64,000 nucleotides of DNA from Tyto alba (GCF_018691265.1 NW_024881282.1:50041122-50105121); one strand, 5' to 3'; shown: positions 1 through 13,576, counted from the first letter of the stretch. A program made the numbers and translations. Notes: generated by a model not told the origin, from the sequence alone.

Positions 1-3000
1 TGGGTCTGCTCACACTGAGAAAGTATTCAGAACCTGTTCCAAGGAAAATGGATGTTCACCTTTATTGCTCTTTTCTTGGAAAAGTAACAACTTCTTTCTT
101 TCTCCAGCAGGAGTGGTCATAACTGTTGGACAAGCATTTTGTTCCTACACAAAAACTTGAGTTTCCACATAGGTGTGTGTAAAAGGGAGTGGGAGAGAGA
201 TGTTAGGGGATGTTGGGGGGAGGACTGTCTCAGTATTTTCATAAAACTGTTTTTCATTACAAACTTAAACTCCTAAACATCAAAATAATTTGTATCCAAA
301 ACACTAAAATAAAAAGTTCATTCTTCTGCCCATGCCTTCCATAATGTCTTTCTTTTTTGTCTTATCTTTTCAATACAGACTACATATATCCCTCCCCCTC
401 CCTCCTGATGCTCATCAGAGTAAGTGGGTTCACAAGAGACAGACTTATCCCTTAGCAGAGGAGATGAGATTCAGTTTTCCTGCTGACGAATCTGGGAAAC
501 TGTTTGCCTTATGTCATTTGTGCATGTCGTTACAAATATAGAGCACTTTGGTTAATAGTAGCTACTTACTCTCTCCGAAATATGAATTTCTTTTCTCTCC
601 TGTGAGGAAAACTAGTGGACTATGTCGGTGGTTGAGACTGTGAGGTATAACATTGTGGGGAAAGGGATGAAGCATGCGTGGATGGACCAAATGTTCTCCA
701 AAGACTTGGTCTCACCTCTCATGAATGAAAATACAAGATCTCAGTTGTACTAGCACTGACCAGGTGAAGCAGGAGAAATACTATTTATTGGTTTACTGGT
801 TCAGTTGCAGATTTTTCAGGATGTTGCTTAAACTATGAACATCTGCCTATGTACATTTACAGAGGGCTTGATTTTGTTTCTCATTTTTTTTAGCTACATT
901 CATCTGTGGAGCACCAAACTACAGATTTTGCTGTAACTTTGCACTAAACTGCCCTGTTTCATCCACAGTGTTTCTTCCTTTTGTTTATTTTTTAATCAGT
1001 TTTAAGCTTGATGAAGCCCATTAGAGGCAATAATTAAGACAATCTTTTTGTAAGGTTACTCCAGATACAAGTAAGTGGCAGGATTTTAGTTCTTTTAAAA
1101 TGCGATTCAATTCCTCATAATACTATGGTTGAAAAAACATTACTGCCACATATTTTTTCAACCCTCCATCTTTTTCCTTATAAAACTAGCAAAGGCAAAG
1201 ACAGGAAAGCGATATAATCTGGTCCACCCACTACAGCAAGACATAAACACTTGATTGTGTCCTAACGACAGGGATATTTTAGACTTTAATTATATGAGTT
1301 GTCCTTGCTCATTAGCCATATACTACTGAAGTGCAACAAAAGTAAGTGATTTATTGCTGACACATGGCATTTCATGAGCAGTCATTAATTAGCAAAGTAG
1401 CACTCGGATATAAATTAGTGAAGAGCATCAGCAAATGGAACTTTAATCAGGATCTCCCTTAACCCTCCTCTTCTTGTGAGCCTCTGTGATGTTCAGAGGC
1501 TCAGCTCCTGTGGAAATGCAGCTCTTCTCAGCAGTGCCAGTAGTGTAAACCAGCACTTCTCCAGCTGCAACTGTGCTGATTTACACCAGCCAGGGTTAGA
1601 AACCTGGCCCAAGCAGGAAACAGAGGGTTTTCTTGAAATCAAGTGAAAAGAAAATTTGTTCCTAGTCTGACACCCTGAAAAAGGCCTTTGCATCAGTGAA
1701 GCTTGGAGGCTGGGGGAAGGGGTGCAGTGGGTTAGCCTGATGCACGCAGCCCTTTGCTCCTCCCAAATCCATCTGAAGACTGGCAAACATTTTCGTTCCA
1801 CAGCAAGTGGTGTATTTGCAATTTTGACATGAAGCGCATTGAGTTCAATGGGCAAGAACAAGTAGAAGGCTTTATAATCCACCTCTCCATGTTCTTTACA
1901 AGGTATATAACAGATCTTGGGGGTGAGGGGAAAGTGAGGGTATAAAAGCAAGAGCATGAGAAGACGGCTTTCCATGCCATGACATGTAACCTTTTTTGCT
2001 AATACAAATGGACTTCAGTTTGATAAATTTCACTGCCATGAGAATCAATGGAACTAATAATTTGTCAATTCTGCCACAAGGCTAGGACAAATCTGTATTT
2101 TATTTTCCAGTCCCAAGAAATGGAAAATCAAACTTTTACAGCAACAGAGCTTTGTAGTCCCCTCCCAGTTGGTAAATGAGACTTTTATCCACATGACAGA
2201 TTACAAAACTGAAGAATGTAATTTACTTGAAAGCACTACCCTTTAAAGTGTTTCAGAGCACTTTTTAAGTTTGTGCGGTGATTTCTGTGTACTGCTGTAG
2301 TGCAAGTACCCTTCTTAGGAGTTGTATTTACAAGAGATGCATGAAACTTGTGCTGGTTTCAGCATAGGCTGATTATGTATTCAAGATATATTTGCAGATA
2401 CCTAAGGCTGCTGGATATTAAACCAGAAGTGTATAAAAATCAAATTCTCTTTCAAAAGTTACTGTTATTTTTCTCAGCTGGAACATCAATTTAACATTTT
2501 AAGGGAACTGCTTTCTTTTTAAAATGGTGCTGTGAAGAAAAATTTCCACTGTTAGGTGACTGAGAGCAATTTATTCATCCTGTCATAGCTCTGCTAAGTT
2601 ATATCACAGATAAAGAGTTATTAGACAGAAGATCCAGGTGACCCCCCTCCTGGAATGGTCCTACACTCTCTGCAGGAACATGTCTGAAATACTCTACCAA
2701 CTTTACTCATGAAGATATTTTACAGACAACTTATCACATAGAAAATCTCAGGAAGCTTTTTGAGAGGAGTGGTGAGGAGCAGGCATTCCTTTAGAAGAAA
2801 CTACAGGTTCCACTAAAGCAACAACAAAAACAGGAGAGAGCTCCTAATTTGAGTAGGGACTTCTGGTGATTCCTGCCCTGAGCCTACCTGTATGTGCTAC
2901 AGTATTATTTTGGACTCACAGGGGAGAGCAGAAAGTATTTACAGATGTCACAGTGTACTAAGTCTACAGAGAAAGAAAACTTCTGTTTGTTATTTGAGAA

Positions 3001-5581
3001 TTCACACTTCTAATGTTAGGGCCGTAAATGTAAGATGACAGCTCTAAAGCAAGGACACTTCAAAAGGAGCTATGCGATAAGCATTGGTTCACAGCTCTCC
3101 ACAAAGGCAACCCCAGGTACAGTTCGGAGGAGAATGCCCGTCCAGTCCGACAAGGAGGTCCAGGGAAGGTCAGAGGTGGTGAGGTCTAGCTCCATTAGCT
3201 AGATCAATTCAGATCCATAGCAAAGATCAGCATTCACCATGAGATGTGGCTCATCCAGGGGGGCTCAGGGGACTAAGTGAATACAAACCCCTTTACCCTC
3301 AGGCAACCAACTAAATTCATGTTCCAAATATTGCCAGCAGTTGACCCAAGCCCTTCATCTGCCATCTGAGCCAGAGTGAGGCTGTTCTGAATTCAGTTTC
3401 ACAGACAGCTGCAATGTCATGGCTGTAGACCCTGAATGGCAATTGTAAGACCCGGGCCAACGATTTAGCAAACACAAAGACACTTCACGTTCTGTGGTGG
3501 ACAATGAAGAATAAAGATGATGTTTATATAGCCAGGCATGAATTCAGACTGGGCTTCCTTGCACTGTTACCTTTCTTTCCTAAACTGCACTGCAGTACAA
3601 TTCATCTTTCACAGATCAAGAGAACAAGCAGGCCTCTGTTACTAACTCTCCAGTATCCCCTACAAAAGCCAAAGCTAGATAGGAAACACCGGTAAGGAAC
3701 TATGCAAGATTTTTATTTAAAACAAGCTGACTGAAGAGTGAAATTTAATAACTACACATGCTGCAATGATTCATCAAATGGTTGCTATTTACTTCTATGC
3801 ACGAAAAAAGGAATCTTCATTTTCTTGTATATTATCAAATTTTAAAACTAAATAACATTCAAGAAAAAAGATAATTTTTTCTGCAACATGATGATCAGTC
3901 CTGTGAAAACCTGGGCAGTGTTATCACTGAAGTTCCACGTTAAATGAAAAGTGTACTGTCCTTTGATATAGCCTGAGACACATTTAAGGCATCAATAACA
4001 AAAGACATCATTAATTTCCCTGCTAAAATGGACCAGGAATACTATTATTTAGACAAAGTAATAAACAATATAGAATTTAGTAGACTTCAGAATAGATCAG
4101 TTCTAAAATTGCACTAAAATTTTAGCTAACAGCTACATTTATATGTCTGTGTTTTCTGAGGACATATAGCAGCCTTTGCGAATTAGTAAGAAATACATTA
4201 CATACTGAGTAAATTTTTGTGCACATGCGTTACAAAGTCTGTTAGTTTATGAATCCATCATTTAAAATCATCTTTAGAATAGCTCTAAGAATATTTGTAC
4301 TGTTCAGACAAACAGATAAATTTCAGACCTTTTAGAGATGACAACTGGCTTACTTGCTTCTAGTATCTATGGGCTTCTAATCTATGCTGCTAAATTATAT
4401 TTGTGTTCTGTTTTATGTTTCATGTATTTCTGTGTCACAAGAACCAGAAGACATTTTATAAAACAGAGACCAGAAAAATTCAACACCTCAACCTGTAATT
4501 GAGGCTAAGCATATACCACAGTTCAAAACATATTCTTCTATGAGTATGCAAGAGTGTTGCTTTAAGGTCATGCAGATCTCTGTTTGAGACTTGGATGAGA
4601 TATCCTGTGGGAGCCAAGTCCTACACCTGTTTGCTGCAGAACTGGTTCACCTGATTTTGAGGCACAGAAGAGAGGACACAGGGCTGTAAGTCTGCTCCAA
4701 TGCTCTTATGATCCCATGAAAAGCATTAATGGTTTCAATAAGAGCATTGGATTATTGTGTCGTAAACTAGTCTTCAAACACACGCGCACACTAGACCACA
4801 AACATTCTCGTGTTCTGCCCTGGTTGGTTGATGGCCTGTTCTGGCAAAGAAATGGCAGGCCAGTCTAGCATTTAATGATCTACTAGGGAAGTTCAGTGCA
4901 GCCTCTGTTCCTATTGCAAACATCACATGTGACCTTAGGGAACTCATTTACTCTGTCTGAGCTTCAGTTCTCTGTTTGTGAGACTGAACAGAACATCCCA
5001 CACTGACACCTGGAGACTACAGTCACTTCAGTGCTGTGTATATTATGAATATAAACAAGAAATGGGGAATGGGTAGATTTCAGTATGAGTTTGCATGTGG
5101 ATTCAGTTAACAGTGAATCATCCCTCATTCTAAAAACCATGATATATTTTAGTTAAGTGTGAGTTTTAGGTAAAGTAGAATATGCAAAAATTACCAGCTT
5201 GATTTGTTTTTCTTCTTTTATGGTAAAATTCAATGCATCACTAGATAATCAAATACTATAAATTTTAAATCTGTGCATTACTACATCATTTTTCTTTCTT
5301 GACTATACACAGTAACAGCATTGCTGCAATAAAGGTCATTGGTGTGTTGGTATAACTGAGCTGCAGCTGCACTAGGCTAATGTTTGGTGGTGCCTCTAGA
5401 AAGAGCTCTCAATGCTGCCTCAATTTAGGATTTTTTGCACTTTAGGGTTTGTGATTTTGTCAAGGAATATACTTGGGCAGCCTTAATTCTCAGGTAAAAC
5501 TATGTGCGCTGCTTGTCTATCTGCAGCAGATATATCACAGATGAGGTCACAGGTGACTTAGCTCTCTGTCTGCAGTCCTAC
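1..5581. other. Intergenic DNA downstream of TPH2, no gene seen
   Basis: AT-rich non-coding DNA. Open frames are short (at most about 160 codons), overlap on both strands and show no family motif, so I call no gene. The one recognisable item is a MIR-like fragment near 4928. In mammals TPH2 is followed by TRHDE in the same direction, which would lie toward position 1 here, but no TRHDE exon is recognisable. Confidence 0.6.
4928..4995 (+). repeat. MIR-like ancient SINE fragment
   Basis: The stretch reads like the central-to-3' part of the MIR consensus in forward orientation. A 'tgtgacctt.ggg.aa' block is followed by a 'ct..ctgagcttcagtt.tct' block and a purine-rich block, in the same order and spacing as MIR. 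Only about 70 bp is recognisable and it is diverged, which fits an old amniote SINE. Identification is from memory of the consensus. Confidence 0.55.
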
Positions 5582-5833
5582 TGTCGTGGTTTGAGCTCAA
5601 AGGGCAACTGAGCAGCACACAGCCGTTCACTCACCCCTTCCCCTCAGGAGTGGGAAGGAGCAAATGAAGCAAAAGACTTGGAAATCGAGATAAGGACAGG
5701 GAAGGGTGACTCACCTATTATGGTCATGGGGATCTGCATTGGCCCATCTCCTCCCCTTCCTCCTCCTTCCTTCCACTGACCTTGGTGTTTGCATAGGTGT
5801 CTCCTTCACAACTCCTCCTCCCAGTTTCTCCTT

Positions 5834-5841
5834 CTTAAATA
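5834..5841 (-). promoter_or_regulatory. TATA-like box of LTR copy A
   Basis: On the minus strand this reads TATTTAAG. The same octamer occurs at the matching place in LTR copy B (14295-14302), 73-80 bp downstream of the heat-shock-element-like site in each copy. This is the expected position of a core promoter in the LTR U3 region. Its promoter role is inferred. Confidence 0.5.
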
Positions 5842-5921
5842 TGTTATCACAGAGGTGCAGCCACCGTTGCTAATTGATTCAGCCCTGGCCAGAGCCGGGT
5901 CTGACTCAGAGCTGGGGGAGC

Positions 5922-5934
5922 TTCGAGAAGCTTC
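5922..5934 (-). promoter_or_regulatory. Perfect three-unit heat-shock element in LTR copy A
   Basis: TTC-GA-GAA-GC-TTC matches the HSF1-binding consensus of three alternating inverted 5-bp units exactly. It sits inside a 12-bp perfect palindrome (5925-5936). The same site is intact in copy B. HSF1 binding itself is inference. Confidence 0.55.
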
Positions 5935-6003
5935 TCACAGGGGCCACCGCTGTAGCCCCCTCCCGCCTTACCAAAAACGCCCACCACCCACACCAACCCA
6001 GCA

Positions 6004-9000
6004 CGCCTTCCAAAGGCATCTGTGCACAGAGGGACTGCTTCTCAGATGATCAAATTAAATGAAAAGAAAAGCTGCCCATATCTAAACGTGGCATTTAGTA
6101 CCTAAGCCAATGCAGCCACACTCCTAATGTTAGCCCATAATAAATACAAACAGGCAAATAGGCAAATATGTCTGTAAGAGCCACACTTTGATTTCTAGAC
6201 AAATGGCTTTAATGATGACAACTTCATAAAACTTTGAAAACTATAATGCACGTCTCTCTTGAAAAACTGAGCCAAACTCCTTGTACTCTTCACTGACATG
6301 TCTCCCCCCACCCCATGGAGGATGAAATGATGTATTAGATCTGCACTTGTCATGTCTCAAACACGGTGAACTCTGCAGTTACTCAGCCCAAGCTCAAGCC
6401 AGAAGTCACATCAGGCAGAGAAGGAGACTGAAAATGTGAAACAGGATGAAATTACAACATAAGCAAAAATTGTGACAAGAGTTCTGCCTCTGAAATGTTC
6501 TTTGTCCCTACATCTGAGTTAAAGGATGGTGAATTTCAAAAGGAAAAGCATGACTACTGTGAAATCAAATCAGAGTAAACCCCAAAGAAAGGAAATATGA
6601 GACCAGCGCTGATACATTATAAATATATCTATTTTATTTCTCTCATGGAAAGCTGTATTCCCTGAATGCATAAAGTATTTTTTAACTCTCTTGCAGACAA
6701 CTGATTTGGATTATACAGAGATATCATGAGCATACATATTGTTTCTCTTCTTTATTTTTCATGTCTGCATCCTTATTTTCATCTGTGATATAGGAACTAA
6801 TGTTCTGAGAAGCCAGATTTGCCACTAAGGGTCTCTATATTTACTAGCCATATCCTAAGAAACTAGTATATATTCCCCCAGTCTCATATTTAAGAGTGAT
6901 TGAATATCTGTTGTTATTCATTGGTCCATTTTGTTTTTTTCTTGTTTGCCTATTTTTATGACATTGTTTTGTTAGAGGAAAAAAAGGATACCACACTCTT
7001 CCAGCACTAAATCATCTGTTACCATTTACATATACATAGTGTAGCTGCAAATATGTCTTCCTTTCCCTTCTGGGTTTCAGATTTTATCTTCGTATAACAT
7101 CTGTACATTCTGAATTCAAGATACATCATGACCTTTATTTTCTTAGTCTTCTGTGACCTCTGGGACAGAACCAATACCCTTTTTTTTCATGAAAGCAAAT
7201 TCAGATGTTAATTGAGCTGGATACAGCAATTGGCCGACTCATATAAGTGAAGTGAAAACACATAGCTCTCAGTCAGGCTCATTTTATGAGCTGACAAAAG
7301 AAAAATAATATGAAAAAAAATTACCCATCATCTACTACTAAAACCAGAACTGCACTCAAGCAGATGAGTACAATTAACAGATTGGATCCCAGGTTTAGGA
7401 AATGTCCAGATCCAGATCAACCAGAGATGACAGTCTATATGGAAGCTCTCACCACTGCTCCACAAAAAAAAATGACAGATGCTCATCAGAATCATTACAG
7501 AATTTTCTGGCTAATCCCTAACAATTCCAAAACAGATGCTAAAGTCCCTACTTTAACCCACTCTGAATTCAACAACTGAGGACATAATAAAACTGGACCA
7601 GGTGGGTATTTTAAAGTATAAATCACAAAATGGTATGTCAAGGTGCTGTTTTCCCAGTGATAAGAGAGTAGGAAAGTATAATAGTGGATAAATTGGCTGT
7701 GTGGGAAGAAGACACAACACATTGTAGCCAGCTACACATAGATGTTAAAAATGAAGGGCATCAAATTTAAAGGAGAGGCAGCAGAAAATACATCTTAGAG
7801 GATTTAAATGGCACAGTCCAGAGACCATTTCATTAGTGGTTTTGAATTATCCACAATTCCTTTTGCCAAAGTTTATGACTAAAAAAAAAATCAAAATCAT
7901 TTACGAAACCATTATTAAAACATTTCAGCTCCTGAAAACTGCTTTCCCAGGGTATCTCTTTTTTTTTTTATTTTATTAGACCATAAATATGTCAATACAA
8001 TTTCATTAAAGGCATAATGAAAGACATTACCAGCAACAGAGGGAAATAGGTTCATTTGATAATTTGCAAAACAAGAACTGTCAGTGTTCCTCTAGCTTTT
8101 CCTGATGACACTTCAGGCTTTGGACTACTTTCCCAGGGGAAAAAAAACAGATAAAATTAATAAATGGCTTCCCCCCAGCGATGTGAGGAGTCTATTAAAC
8201 AGCTCTGTGACTGTATGCTTTCTAGGAACAGACGTTTGGCACAGTGGAAGGCACCAACCTCTTCTGAACTAAACCTGGTAGGATTCAAGCCAAAAAAGGG
8301 GCTGTTTCTGCCTCCTCCCTCTGTGCTGCCCTTCAAGGGGGAAGCACAGTGGCACATTTCCAAAGGCACAAAAAGCTCCTGGGCAGGGTTCCTGCATCAG
8401 CAGAGGAAAGGGGGGTCGGTGAGGGACAGGGACCCAAAAGGCAGGTCTAGGCTGGCAGAGCAGCTCCTGGGGAGGAGAGATACCCCACCCCACGGAGGCA
8501 GAGCCCCAGGGAGCTGGGCCACCGGCACTGGGTGCTGGCAAGGCTCCCTTGGGGCTTGCCCGGTTTCTCTCACTCTCTCCCCGAGGACCTGCTGCCAGCC
8601 ATCAGCAGAGACAGGATATTTGGCACTCTCCGTTTCTTACAACACCATGGCTTGGTAAGACAGACTGTATTTTTGCCACCTCTGAATACAGAAACCATAG
8701 GGTGCAGCAAAAGCAGCACAGAAGTGCTAGACAACGTACTTGAAATCATCTCTATTGAATCTATTGCATTTCAGGGGTCTTGTTTTGATCAAAATGCTCT
8801 TTAATTCTTGACAAACTATCTCCTTTTCTAAATACACTCCTTCACCCCTCTTCTGCTACAGTCCCGAGGGTAAGCCAGTCTAGGATATTAAACCACACGG
8901 ACTGAAGCTACAGTACAGATATACTTTTTGCTACCAATGGAAGGAAATGAGAGGAAAGAGAAACATAGTAATTCACAGTTCCCTTAGGAGAAATAGCTTC

Positions 9001-12000
9001 AGCCCCAGCCTCCCCCATATATACTATTACTTCAAGTGTTATCTTCATTAAAGAATATTCCCAGTGTAAACAAGGAAGTCTATATTTCCTCAATATTGAA
9101 AAAACACATTTTGGCTTTGGTTTAGTTGAATTCTTCTGCCCGCTTCTAACCTAAGGAAAATCAAGCAAGAAAACAGCAAACAAACAAACAAATCATCCTT
9201 CTGCCACCTTCTACCCATTTTAATCTTTCAATCGCCAAATTTTTGAAACCTGACACATCATTAAACACAGCAAAAATCCATGCAGAACAAAAAATATCAT
9301 ATCACTAGAGATATATAGCTCAAGCACAGGCTCATGGAAGAAAACGTTTTTACAGCATTTCCTGAAAAAATCCACATAATTGGATAGCTTCTACAGTGGG
9401 GCTGCCTCTTTCCCTGCTGGGACTCAACAAACCTCTTCCAGCAAGGAATTACTTAGTGCCTGGCTGAGGGACGAGCAATACTCCCTCTCTGTGTCATTAT
9501 GACTGAGATTGGACATGGCACTCATGTTGACACATCTTGGGTTTGAACTCCTGCAGACCACCGGCAGGCAGATTTTGTGCTTGAATTCATTCATGGAAAG
9601 CACAGTTTGGGATGGTTTAGGGTTTTCTTTATGAAAGTTTTCTATTACTACTTACTATGAAATACACAGGAATTGCCTCAGTGCTGGTCAGATTGTTAAA
9701 GAATTGACTGTCTTTCTCTATGACACTAAAAGTAGACCTATTTTTGAGAGCTTTTCTGGTTACATGCAGGCTAGACATTAAATGAATTGGAGACCCTATC
9801 TGAAGTGCCAGAAAAGAGGGAACATGAGCACTTAGATTGTGGGAAATCTTGAGAGGGGCTTCAGAATTGTTTGAACGTGCTGTCAAAACAAAGATTAGTC
9901 AAAAAATACCATCCTCTGCAGCCGGAAAGCTGCCAGTCAAAGCATCTCAAGCTTTTGCTTAATCCCAGGCAGCCCTCCGAGATCAGTCGTCCTGACTGCT
10001 GGCACACGTGCCCCAGGTTGGAGATGCTGGAAGCTGCGTGGTCCCTCAGCCAGAGCCAGACGGCTGGTGGATCCCCCCCAGAGACCCTTTTGGTGGCAGG
10101 CGCCAGCAGCTGCTCGGGGAAATTGGCATCACTGCCCATTCCTGCTGGAGGTGGCAGTAAAAGTGACAAGAACATCAGTCTCACTGAGCTGAAATGCCCT
10201 GTCCTGGGAGCTTGTCGCTTGGCACAAATTTCAAATTCAGAAAAATGCTTCTACCCCAAATAACATTGGGGTCAAACTCAGAGAGGGAAGGAAGGAGAGG
10301 TTATTTCATATTATGGAAGCTTCCCTTTTAGGCTAGCTCTTCCCGAGAGTGACAAATAACTCCACAGCATCTGTGGTTTGACAACATGCCCTTTGCCTGG
10401 CCCCAAAACTGCCACACCATTTTTCAGTTCCACCTTGCTTCCCTCTTCCAAGGACTTAAGAGTTCTCCAATGTGTCACAAAACCAGTCTTGGCTCTTCTG
10501 AATTAGTCTGGACACAATGTATTTCAATTAAACAAGGCTTCCAATACTGTATTTCAAACAGTTCTGACTGAACACAGTAATGAGTAAAAATGGTTGGGGG
10601 GAGTGACAGAGATCCACTTGGGGAATTTCTCCTGGAAAAGAAATAAATAGAAGGCTGTTAGATATTTTTGCACTGCATAATCAGTTTGTACTGTTAGTAT
10701 CCCCAGACAGTGGCATGTGTATAGAGGGTGCTGCGACTGGGATCATTACTTCTCACCAGCAACAGCTGCAGCAGCATCTTTCTGACACCAGCTTCCTACA
10801 AGAGACTCAGAGGAAAGAACAGTGGTAGATTATAAAATTGCTGTGAGCATAAAGTTCTCTCCCCAGAGTCTGACCTCCACAAGCAAAAGCTCCCTCCCCA
10901 GGCCCAGAAGGCACAGTTAATAAACTTCAAGTCTGTCCTGCCACTGAGAGTTCTCTCCTGGGAACAGGGAGCTGGATCCTACCCCAACTCTAAGGACCAT
11001 CCACAGATTTTACATGAAACAATCTCTGGGTAAAACACGGGAATAGCCAGCAGGCAGAATCATGAGGTGTCGCTAGCAGTGAATCCCCAGCAGTCCTCTC
11101 TCTTCCCCACGCATCTCCCTCCTGCTCTGAGGAGTAACAGGGATCTCCCTGCTGCTCCCTCCTTATTTCAGTACCAGTTTTGTTCCTCCTCCTTCTTTGG
11201 GCTCTCTCATGTGCCCTCCCTGGGAAGGTCTCTCCTGCTATCATACCCCCTTGTGCTGGGGTCCTCTGGGAGGAGAAGAAGGCTCTATCGACGAACATGT
11301 GCATCCTGAGTCCGTAGGAAAAGTAACCATATGCTGTAGCACAGCCTGAGATTTCAGAGCAGAAGCTCTTTCTGTATCAGAGTTGAAGCAAAGCTTCTGG
11401 ATGCTTTTTGACGTTCAAGATCCCCCACTAACTGGAAAGTGCAGAATGGGTAGGAGCTGGGTCCAAGTATTTTACCAACATGCAGTAAAACAAAACCCCT
11501 GAAAAAATATTCCAGATCTATGATGTCATTTACCTACATTTGAAAAGTGCTCCCACTTCACAGCATTTGAACCATATCTGTCTTCATAACAGATACTTCC
11601 CATCTTCCATGTCAATACATTTAATTCTTTAGTATTCTGGTGTCAGTAAGGACATTGTTTAAAACTGTTACAAAACACATCGGTAAAACAGATACCCATT
11701 ACATAAACTTATATTAATGCAGTGGAACGCAAAGCTGTGCCATTACATTAATACTTTTGAAAATACATATCTATATGTATATGTATAGATGTGTGTGAGT
11801 AGCTATATTGATACAGTAAGCGTATGTGTGAAATCCAACCTACTGCTGTCAGTAACAAAACTCCCTGTGGATCCAAAATTATATAGAACTTCATCTTATA
11901 TATAGTAAACAGATTTACAGGTATTCTAGCTGAGATTTTGAAGACCACTGGGAGGATGTGGCATTCATTTCCATATGCAACTTCAAAAGTCTTTGCTTTG

Positions 12001-13380
12001 CTTTGAAAATTTGTATCTGTGTAGTCAACTGCATTAATCGGTTGTCATATACAACTGCAGGTTGCTGTCAAAGTATTGTTTATCAGCTGCAAATAACTGC
12101 ATGTGCACATTTGCATGAACTTTATTTATGAACATGTTTTCCCAAGAAGTACACCTGTGGGTGCAAATGTACAAATCCCATCCTCACAATTCAGTCCTTA
12201 TCTTGTACCTGCTATTTAGTCCCTCAAAAAAACCCACAAACAAACAAACAAAAATTAAAAAGCTTTTCCCCAGACTTCCCCTGAAGCAATATCCAAAATA
12301 TACTGTTGGGTTTATCCCTCATGAAATCTTGAAATAAAACAAGCAAACCCTTCAGATGAACTCCCCAGGCCTGAGTGGATTTAGTTCAATTTGCCACGGT
12401 CCTTTGCAGAGCTGCTCTTCCAGGGAAAGCAGCAGGTCTTGATCTTGGGTTCTAACAGATGGCCCCAACAATATGACAGTAATAGCATCTGACATGTGTT
12501 GTTTCAATGATCTCTCTAACTCTCGGAGAAGTATGCAAGCGTTACATACCATGTGCTGCTTCAGATTGTTATTTTTGGCATGCTTCTGCTGGCATATGTT
12601 ATGATAAACCATTCACAACATCTTACATTTCCATCATAAAATAAAGGGGAAATAAGAGAGTAGGTCCATAAACCCATCATTTAACCTTGTTCCCTAGGTA
12701 ACATTTCCTCTGCATATGGGTCAGCTCCACAGAAACCAAAACCTAAACTGCATTTTGAGGGATTAGCTGTATTGCAGGAAGTGGGGTCCTGGGGACGGTA
12801 GAGAGACTAGTTAATGGAAATATTTATGACCTGGCTCTCAGAGTGTTTCACAGTGACACATAATCAGTTTTCTACAATATGCATTAAATAGTGGCAGTCT
12901 ACAATCTGAATGGCACCCGGTGATTAGGCAGCTGTGAGGAGGGGAATCAGAAGGGACTGAGTGCCCCATGGAGGTGGAGCTTTTCTTCTAATTGCAGGGG
13001 TAATGAACACATCCCCTTTCAAGCCCAGAGGATTTTCTTAAGGAACTTGTGATTTTACTCATTGCCAGGTTTAGCAAAATAGGATTTCAGGCACTGAAAT
13101 GCTTTCAACTGCAAGCAGCAAAATCTAGCTAAAGTAGAAACATCAATGATTTTCACTGAGTGCAAGGCATTGAAATGTCTTAGCATCATAAACTACTCTT
13201 GATTGCTTTTTTCACAAACGAGCTGCTGCCAAACAGAGGACAGACAGCAACAGGGAAACCCATCTCAGCCGCTTTCCTCCTCAATTTGCAGTTACACCCC
13301 CTACCATTTTTCTCCTTAAAAGCTTATCTAGCTCCTCATAAAATTATTTATTGCCATTGCTATGTGGGTTGTTTATTCAG
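6004..13380. other. Intergenic DNA between the two LTRs, no gene seen
   Basis: Non-coding, mostly AT-rich, with a GC-richer patch at about 8380-8600 and another at about 9960-10160. Short (CAAA)n tracts lie near 9177-9192 and 12237-12252, and a diverged TA/TG-rich run at about 11760-11800. A 164-codon open frame at 8164-8658 lies in the GC-richer patch, where long frames arise by chance. It shows no motif and is opposed by frames on the other strand. Confidence 0.55.
13376..13380. repeat. Target-site duplication TTCAG, left copy
   Basis: TTCAG directly precedes the TGTCATGG terminus of LTR copy B and is repeated exactly at 14461-14465, directly after its terminal CA. A 5-bp duplication is the usual integration footprint of ERVL-class elements. 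Confidence 0.8.
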
Positions 13381-13570
13381 TGTCATGGTTTGAGCCTGGT
13401 TGGCAGCCAACCACCATGCAGACACTCTCTTCCCCTTCTCTTCCAGCAATAAGAAGGGACAGAGAGCCAGGCTTGGGGTTCGAGATAGGACTGGGATGGG
13501 GAAAAATCACCCTTTATGGTCATGAGCAAAAGGCAGACTCGTTGGGGGAAGAAAAAAAAAAGAACATACA

Positions 13571-13576
13571 TTTATT
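13571..13576 (-). terminator. Poly(A) signal of LTR copy B
   Basis: AATAAA on the minus strand, about 190 bp before the 3' end of the LTR and about 720 bp downstream of its TATA-like box. This is a plausible position for the R-region polyadenylation signal. Copy A has lost this part. Confidence 0.55.

Larger units (their letters stand above)
5582..6003 (-). mobile_element. Solo ERVL-type LTR, internally deleted (copy A)
   Basis: On the plus strand it opens with TGTCGTGGTTTGAG, the reverse complement of the 3' end of a common bird LTR type (ending AAACCACGACA), so the element lies on the minus strand. It matches LTR copy B at 13381-14460 at both ends: the terminal block, a 'ctgaccttggtgtt' block, a TATA-like box (5834-5841), a 'cagagg.gcagcc' block, a heat-shock-element-like site (5922-5934) and a 'tagccccctccc' block. 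Relative to B it lacks about 650 bp between the 'tatggtcatg' block and the 'ctgaccttggtg' block, including the poly(A) signal. The outer end near 6003 is set by similarity to B. I see no clear target-site duplication (CCTAC before, CGCCT after), so this end may be eroded. No internal ERV genes are attached. Confidence 0.8.

Noticed and set aside
1493..1975. 160-codon minus-strand open frame
   Set aside because: No recognisable motif, overlapped by other frames; length is within chance for 64 kb.
2349..2368. TGTGCTGGTTTCAGCATAGG as a possible LTR start
   Set aside because: Only the first 11-12 bases match an LTR end; the following DNA is ordinary AT-rich sequence with no other LTR feature.
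8164..8658. 164-codon open frame
   Set aside because: GC-richer patch with competing frames on both strands, no domain and no splice or promoter support.
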